The notes under the pieces were generated by a model that had not been told where the DNA came from, ran no database searches, and was given only the letters and a program-made list of their open reading frames with translations. From Gymnothorax reevesii (taxonomy: Eukaryota; Chordata; Actinopteri; Anguilliformes; Muraenidae), in the NCBI GenBank assembly GCA_029721435.1, contig CM056573.1, forward strand, positions 4,002,001 through 4,066,000: a stretch of DNA of 64,000 nucleotides, read 5' to 3'. Of the stretch, positions 57,996 through 64,000 are shown piece by piece (position 1 is the first letter of the stretch; every line of letters begins with the position of its first letter). The position numbers were made by a program, and so were the translations under genes.

Positions 57996-60433
57996 CTGTC
58001 AGTGAAAAGAAGTGAATATCATCATAATAAACCACAGAAATGAAAACACACACAGGCGATTTGAATTAACCATTTCAGTTACTATAAATAGACAACGCCT
58101 TGATTATCAGTCTGCCCAGTATTGATCAGAAGAATGTAAATGTTTACAGGAAACCAACTTAAGGACAGGATGACATTCCCAGGATGATAACCCATTTTGC
58201 ACTAGTGTAGCCAATAAAGTATTCTAGCATCATGAATTCAAGCGTCGCAGGCTTACGATGGAAAGGTGTGCGTCTGGTCGCCCAGAACTATTTACCAGCT
58301 CAGTGTTTTCTCAGAAAATAGGGCACAGGCTCCATGGTGACTCCATCAGAAAATAAGACAATACCTCACCAATGGCTCATTTTATAAATACTTTATCGAC
58401 CTGGAGAAGGAGAATCCAGCTCTGTTTTAGCACAGCTGCAGATTAGATTTGTGTAGTTTATGGCAGACACAGTTGCTGTAGCCATTTCTCTGTAAAACAC
58501 AAGAAAAATCATCTACACTCGTTTATGGTGGAAAACTCAGAGATCGGAACACGCGCTTTCAATACCGCAAAAGCCCTGACGCCTCCCATCTTTCACTTTT
58601 ATCACTGCTCCCATCTGAAAATCTGAAATATTGGAAGCCTTTTCATCCCAAGGCTGGCTACATATGAAAGCAGAAAAGCTGTTTTATGCAAGAGATAAGT
58701 AATCACTCGGCACCGCCTTACATCTACACTGATAAGCCCAAACACTAAAACCATTTTCAGATGAAGCAAAAAAAAAAAAAAAGGATTGTCTCATAACAAT
58801 GGTGTATGTGTAGGTCTGCTAACAGACCTTTGCTGGTAAGCAAACAGTCTGTCCTCATTGTCAATGCGTTGGATGCTGGAGAAATGGGACGTGAGCCAGT
58901 TTGATAAGGGACAAATTATGACCCAACGAGTGGGTTACAACACCTAGTGGGCAGTGGTGAGTACCTGCGTGCAGACAGGTGACAGACATCCCATCTGCTC
59001 CAAACCAACAGAAGGGCTACTGTGGCACACTTTGCAGAGAATTCTAATGATGCTTATGTGAGGAATATGTCCCAACACAGAGTAGATAAGTAGTGCAGTG
59101 TTTGGGGCTTTGTTGCTGCAGACCAGTCTGAGTGCTCATTTTTACCTCGTAGATAAAATGAGCAAATTAAAAGTGGACCTTGGAGCAGTTGAAGAAGGTT
59201 TCCTGGTCCAGAGAATCCCATTTTCCTTCACATCATGTGCATCAGTCAGGTACATGTGCACCTTTTACCTGCGGAAGAGATGGCACCAGGACGCACCACG
59301 GGAAGAGGAAAAGCTGGTGTTGGGGGTGTGATGCCCTGGGAAATTTCCCTCTGGGAAACCATGAGTCTAGGAATTAAAGTCGACGTCAGTTTGACGGAGC
59401 TGCTTTTGCACCACAAAGGGGACCAACAAAATATTGCGCAGGTGGTTTTAATGTTGAGGCTAATCGGTGTACACGGCTATGCAAAGGCAACACACGTGCT
59501 GTAAAATGTGAGGGGAAAAAATAAAAACTATTACCGTTCGGCCTGCCTATCGACTCCAACCCTGACGAGTTGCTCGATAGTTACCATTAAAAAAGACATT
59601 TGCCAGCATTTTCTGGGGTGCCAACATTCTCCTGAGGTCATAAAAATGCAGCAGCCTTACACAATGTAAAAACTCAAAATTTGTTTCCGGTTAACTTGTA
59701 CAGCCTTTTCATTGTTTGGGCCAAATGCTCATAAATTGCTCAATTGTTATCTACGGCCCGTCAGTTGCGCAAGCACTGTTAGTTTGATATTTATATTTCA
59801 TTAAAATAATATGACATAGCTTTTGCAATTCATACAAGTAAACCGTGCCAAAAAAACACTACAAAACCTCCGAACTCATTTTGCTTAATTGAAAAAATAC
59901 GTTATTGTTATTTTGCCGTTGATATATAAATGTATCCTGCCCTTGAACTTGAAATTGTAGCAGGTCACTTCAAGATTTTAAGGATAAATAACGAACAGAT
60001 TTCAACAACCCCGTAACTTTAGGATATTCGGCATGATTTCCTTTCCATCCAAATGATTCGGGCTGATGCTCAGAAATTTTCGGTCAGTGCTGAAGCTCAA
60101 CACCGGCAGCGTTCACCACAGCGCGTTCCCTGTTTTGCAGAGCCAACTTATTTTACCATCGATTTATATACAGTCGTTCAGCTTGTTTTATTTTCCCAAA
60201 GTACAGATAGTCAATACCACATGATTGCAGCTGGATATTCTGTAAATCAATTCATAATTGACTGATCGAACTTAAATACATTAATAAAGCAATAATTACA
60301 ATAATATTAAAGGCCTTCGTATGTGGCCATTAGTATTGTTTTTATTACTATCAATCCAGTCACTTCACCTAAACAGTCTGATTAACTTGCTGCACAACCG
60401 AGGAGAGACACAGAGAACAAGTTTCTCCCTCAC
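57996..60433 (-). other. epha7: epha7 intron 1 (2.4 kb)
   Basis: This runs from the donor GTGAGG at 60433 to the acceptor at 57996. It holds a DNA-transposon relic (58725-59471). Other parts (58000-58720 and 59520-60430) are AT-rich and unrecognised. Confidence 0.88.
58725..59471 (+). mobile_element. Tc1/mariner-like DNA transposon relic in intron 1
   Basis: The termini TACACTGATAAGCC and the complement of TACACCGATTAGCC form inverted repeats matching at 24 of 29 positions. The centre contains degraded plus-strand transposase sequence. Around 59180-59340, pieces resemble the block around the second catalytic acidic residue (VSWSRESHFPSHHVHQSG) and the following GKRKSWCWGCDALG region, in a broken frame. 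A second fragment of the same family lies at 63175-63480. Confidence 0.65.
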
Positions 60434-60527
60434 CTTCTTTTATGTGTTCTGCAATCCCCGAGCTCGCCAGGCGACACACATGAATAAAACACGCAATCCA
60501 CAAACGGAGAGTCGGTGTGGAAACCAT
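60434..60527 (-). CDS. epha7: epha7 exon 1 (start codon and signal peptide)
   Basis: ATG at 60527 opens MVSTPTLRLWIACFIHVCRL and continues ASSGIAEHIKE to the donor G|GTGAGG at 60434/60433. Thirty-one codons plus one base give phase 1, matching exon 2. The hydrophobic core LWIACFIHVC and a small-residue ASSG cleavage region form a typical signal peptide that sends the receptor to the cell surface. The layout (MV start, central aromatic core, ending KE before the VLLLDSK-like exon 2) parallels known EphA7. An upstream in-frame ATG at 60671 is not favoured, because its 48 extra residues show no signal features. Confidence 0.85.
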
Positions 60528-60800
60528 GACGCAACGAGAAAATGGTAAAACGTGGTTAATCCACAGCGCTTCCTCGCCGTTGACGGCGCTTCGCAGGACT
60601 AGATTAGTGCGTCTCCTGCTTTCCTTCAAATAAGAGCGACAGCAGCGGGGCGGAGTCTGCAGGATCGGCAATGACGGTCCTCCGGAATGATGAGTGGAAT
60701 CGGGGCTCCCACGCGGCGCTCTCGCATTATTCCGGTACAGTCGGTGTAGAGCTGCGGCAGGCTTCCTTCTGGAGGTGAGAATGTTCTCTCTCCTAAGATA
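60528..60800 (-). promoter_or_regulatory. epha7: likely epha7 promoter/5'UTR, CpG-richer block
   Basis: CpG dinucleotides cluster here (for example around 60575-60600 and 60705-60725) although the flanks are AT-rich. A GC box, GGGGCGGAG, lies at about 60648. It sits immediately upstream of exon 1. The transcript start was not determined. Confidence 0.5.
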
Positions 60801-60941
60801 AGATGATAATGGAAGCGTCTGGGCAGGAGTGCAATTTAAAAACGGAGAATAGGGAAGTGATGAGAAGTGATGCGAAGGAAAACCAGGGTAACTATCACGC
60901 CCGCTTAAGAACAGTGTCTTTTTCTTGGGAAAGAAAAAAAA

Positions 60942-60942
<1 letters not shown>

Positions 60943-60996
<54 letters not shown>
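60943..60996. repeat. (TA)n microsatellite
   Basis: A pure TA tract of about 50 bases, followed by T-rich and AAATA tracts to about 61065. Confidence 0.95.
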
Positions 60997-60997
<1 letters not shown>

Positions 60998-61069
60998 TTA
61001 TTTTTTTTTACAGCCAAGACAAAAAATGTGTAAATAAGTAAATAAATAAATGAATAAATAAATAAATTA

Positions 61070-61849
61070 CGCACTGTAATATTTTGTGGGTCTGCCTTTA
61101 GCTTTGATTGAGGCACGCATTTGCCATGGCATAATTTCACAAAGCTTATGCAACGTCACAATATTAATTTCAGTTGCATTATTTTTTTCGCTAAGACCTT
61201 GTGTTGATGATGCGAGAGTCAGACCGCTACATGAAGTCTTGTCCAGCACATCCCAAAGATCCTCAGTGAGGCGAAGGTCTGAACTCTTTGGTGGCCAGTC
61301 CGTGTGGGAGAGTGAAGACTCCTGCCGCCTGAGCGACTCTTTCTCAATCTGAGCCTGATGACTCCTGGCATCGCCATCCTGGAATAAGCCCGTGCCATTA
61401 GGAAATAAAAAAATCCACAGATGGAAAAACCTGATCATTCAGTATATTCAGGTAGTCAGCTGACCTCCGCTTTTGGGCACATGTCATTGCTGAACCTGGA
61501 CCCGACCAAATGAAGCAACTCCAGATCATAACACTGACACCACAGTCTTGTACAGAAGGCACATCACTCCATCCCCCTCTCGTCTTACCCTGATGCGCCC
61601 ATCTCTCTGGAACAGGATAATTCTGGACTCATCAAACCGTGTGACCCTTTCTATTGCTCCAAAGCCCAATCTTTATGCTCCCTAGCAACTTCAAACCTTT
61701 TCTCTGATCATCCTCACTGATTAGTGGCTTTCTAAAGGCTACGCAACTGTTTAATCCCAAACCCATGAGTTGTCTTCACATTGTGGGTGTGGAAATGCTC
61801 TTACTTCCACCATTAAACATAGCTGTGAGCTCTACTGGGTTCTTCTTCA
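61070..61849 (-). mobile_element. decayed Tc1-like transposon, minus orientation
   Basis: The minus frame at 61067-61438 reads like the C-terminal half of a Tc1-type transposase. A DWPPKSSDL block is followed by EDLWDVLDK, containing the last catalytic acidic residue, then TLHKLCEIMPWQMRASIKAKG near the end. Upstream coding parts (61440-61800) show the same sense but with broken frames. The family is distinct from the copies at 9005 and 22097. It ends abruptly at the adjacent repeat, which probably inserted into it. Confidence 0.75.
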
Positions 61850-62155
61850 CCTCCGCCAAAGAAGTTGGGGCAGAGATGATGTTTTCGCCCTTGTTCATTT
61901 GTCTGTTTGTCTGTTTGTGAACAACATAACTCAAAAAGTAATGCATGGATTTGTTTGAAATTTTGTGGTTGGATCGCTAGTACATCAAGGATGGACCCAA
62001 TTGATTTTGACACCGATCACTGAAACAATATGGCCGCCACAGCAGCCATCTTGAAATCCTATCACACGCAATAACTCAACTTTGCTCATTCATGCACATT
62101 TGGATTGTGCTGCCTTGGCAGAGGTTTGCACTCCACGAGTGCCTCTAGTTTTTCT
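61850..62155. repeat. dispersed repeat with CCTCCGCCAAAG ends
   Basis: The left end CCTCCGCCAAAG is mirrored by CTTGGCAGAGG at 62114, followed by TTTGCACTCCACGAGTGCC. The body has a TTTGTCTGT microsatellite and the ATGGCCGCC...CAGCAGCCATCTTG phrase shared with 42160-42184. It is a common fish repeat and does not code. Confidence 0.6.
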
Positions 62156-63174
62156 CTAGAAGCAGCAATTGGCGCAGACTTGCTGGGGATAATAGGCGGT
62201 AAGGCAGGTAAAATTTGTTAATCGCTCTGTAGTGACCACTTCTGGTCGGTCAGGCCCAAATAGTTCTACAACCTAACTTGTACGCTGGCAATGTGATCTT
62301 CCAATGGCACAGGCAGGGTGTAACTGGTGGTGCAACAGCACAGTGTACAGAGGGGAAGGGAACTCATCATGTGACTCTGAAGAACCAGTCAATGGGAGCA
62401 GGTCGCTTTGCAGGGGGCTAAAAGCTCGGCTGCTTCAGCATGGGGAAAAAATATTAATTTACTCTGATTGATATTTAAATTACTGACACTAAAAGTACAG
62501 TTATATAAAAAACCCCGCAAGGGGGCATAATTTATCAAAATTGTGTGAATAATGGGATTATTTTCAATATTTTAATCATAGATTTAGTATACACGCGTGT
62601 AGGATTCAAGTTAGCTAGCTCGCGAATGCAAAATCGTATTGCTAGCAATTGACACCCCCCCCCCCACAGACATACACACACACTCACATTTCCTACAACT
62701 TGTCACATGACCATGGATACGTTTGAATGGTAGTGCGAGGGCATATCCTGTATATATTACTTTACGTTCGAAGGGAAAAAAACACAAAAAACAGCATCGC
62801 GATCAATAGCGTCTCTCGCACCTGAGAGCTGCTGTACCTCCCGGCCCAGTGTTTAACCTGACGTGTCCCTGTGTCCCTCTCCCGCTCAGTCACTGTCTCT
62901 CTGTTCCTCTTCTCCTCTGCATCACTGTTTTCTCACGTTATTCTTCACGGGCTGGAGGGGAAAACGCAGCACATTTGTCATCAGACCTTTTTCATCCCTT
63001 TTTTGTTTCATGTAATACAAACTCTTGTGAACCGTGACAGGCCTGCAAGTGCTTTCATTTGGCCTGTATCTAATAATATTTTTAACTCTGCCATGACATT
63101 TCAATGTTCAAACCCGGTTCTTAAAATGTTGACAGATAAGGTGAATAAATGAGTATAGAATTAATCAGAAAAGT
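62156..63174. other. 5' flank of epha7, nothing recognised
   Basis: AT-rich sequence with a short poly-C/CA tract at 62648-62682. The small open frames here have no recognisable domains. Confidence 0.5.
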
Positions 63175-63480
63175 CTATTCACCCTGTACTGTATATCATA
63201 AGCAGTGTGATGCTCTGGACAATGTTCTGCAGGATGACCTGGTGGTTCAGCCATTCGTAAGGATGTTAATTTGACACGTACCACCCACCTAAACACATCT
63301 GCACACCATGTGTACCCTTTGTGGAGACGATATTCCCTGATAGTAGTGGCCTCTTTCAGCAGGATTATGCGCCCTGCCGCACTGCAAAAATAGTTCAGGA
63401 ATGGTTGTGGAACACGACAATGAGTTCCAGGTGACTCGGTCTCCAAATTCCCCAGATCTAATCAAGCATCTTGTTGCTTT
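63175..63480 (+). mobile_element. fragment of a Tc1/mariner-like transposon (same family as 58725-59471)
   Basis: The plus-strand sequence reads like a middle-to-late transposase segment: GTGTGATGCTCTGGACAATG, then a TTGACACGTACCACC block, a CTCTTTCAGCAGGATTATGC block, and CCAAATTCCCCAGATCTAAT near 63445. The shorter overlap GTGTGATGCCCTGGGAAATT at 59326 shows the family relation. Both ends are missing. Confidence 0.7.
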
Positions 63481-64000
63481 TGATTTGATTGTAGCTACAC
63501 TTCCAAACTTGAGTAGTTCATGAAGAGATCAGTAGTTTAATGGTTGTTTGTTTGTTTGTTTGTTTTTTTGTTGCACCAAATAGCCAAACAAATCAGAATG
63601 TTCTATTGGCATCAAGTGTTAACTAACTGTTCAGCTGCTCACCTGGGGTGGCTCAGTAACAACTAGGAAATCTAAGGAAGTCGATATCAAACCTTTTCAC
63701 GGCTTTGCGAGAGAGCAGTAAGACTTTGCTGCTTAATGATCACAGTTTAAACTAAGATAACTGTACCTGCACAAAACAACAAAACCAGGGTTTTTAGCGC
63801 CATCAATTACAGAATCTCACTCAGATCCTGAAGCAGCAAAAGAGCTCCGGGCCGTTGACTGTTGGTATGATGTTCTTATGGTGGGATGTTGTGTTAGCTA
63901 TTCATTTATACCTTCGCCGTCATTGGATAAAAAAATAAAATACTTGCCATACAAATTCTTTCATTCCCATAATATAATATTCCCTCATTTAGATCCTGAA
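63481..64000. other. 5' flank of epha7, nothing recognised
   Basis: AT-rich non-coding sequence with a short GTTT microsatellite at about 63544-63565. Confidence 0.5.

Larger units (their letters stand above)
1..60527 (-). other. epha7: epha7 locus, 5' portion (exons 1-4 and introns)
   Basis: Four coding exons on the minus strand join in phase (phase 1 after exon 1, phase 0 after exon 2, phase 1 after exons 3 and 4) into the N-terminus of an Eph receptor. It comprises a signal peptide, the ephrin-binding domain and the start of the cysteine-rich region. Eph receptors are membrane tyrosine kinases that bind ephrins on neighbouring cells and guide axons and tissue boundaries. EphA7 is preferred over other EphA members because exon 3 contains [11 protein letters not shown] and [13 protein letters not shown] and the cysteine-tryptophan step in [15 protein letters not shown], which I associate with EphA7. 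The exon sizes of 65 and 156 bp fit the family. Exon 5 and later exons are not visible to the left, so the gene continues beyond the window. Whether this is one of two fish co-orthologues cannot be told. Confidence 0.9.

Noticed and set aside
60369..60671. Upstream ATG at 60671 as the epha7 start
   Set aside because: The 48 extra residues are basic and polar with no signal-peptide character; ATG 60527 is followed directly by a hydrophobic signal core.

Overview
This window looks like the genome of a ray-finned fish, most likely a teleost. It carries the first four coding exons of one vertebrate gene on the minus strand. The introns are large and AT-rich, and they are packed with transposon families typical of fish: Tc1-like, hAT-like, DIRS, and Ty3/gypsy elements including a chromodomain type and a Gmr1 type. 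Nothing prokaryotic is present. There is no operon, CRISPR array or rRNA gene.

The only host gene I can support is the 5' part of an Eph-family receptor tyrosine kinase, best matched to epha7. It is read right to left: exon 1 (signal peptide, 60434-60527), exon 2 (57931-57995), exon 3 (ligand-binding domain, 48465-49134) and exon 4 (cysteine-rich EGF-like segment, 18866-19021). All splice sites obey GT/AG and the codon phases join without a break. Intron 1 is about 2.4 kb, intron 2 about 8.8 kb and intron 3 about 29.4 kb. Intron 4 is longer than 18.8 kb and runs off the left edge. The fibronectin, transmembrane, kinase and SAM exons lie outside the window. A CpG-richer stretch just right of exon 1 is the likely promoter and 5'UTR.

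From left to right: 1-4544 is the 3' part of a Gmr1-like Ty3/gypsy element with integrase upstream of reverse transcriptase, two frameshifts and an intact 3' LTR. 4610-5770 is a decayed LINE remnant. 5930-9004 is a 56-bp satellite of about 55 copies with an internal higher-order duplication. 9040-10500 is a decayed Tc1-like element. 10861-16463 is a complete but mutated DIRS-type retrotransposon with inverted termini and an internal complementary region. Exon 4 follows. Intron 3 holds a Tc1-like copy with a solo LTR nested in it, a 2.9-kb foldback element, a palindromic hAT-like MITE, a probable 1.3-kb solo LTR, a Tc1-type MITE, several degenerate tandem repeats, and two more solo LTRs. One of those two belongs to the same family as the Gmr1-like element. 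Intron 2 contains a very young, apparently intact chromovirus (50303-56979) whose LTRs differ at one base by my reading. It sits inside an older DNA-transposon relic. Intron 1 and the 5' flank carry further DNA-transposon relics.

The three autonomous retroelements and most LTRs read on the plus strand, antisense to epha7. This is the usual pattern for insertions tolerated in introns. All coordinates were read by eye. Family names for decayed repeats are recognition calls, not database hits.
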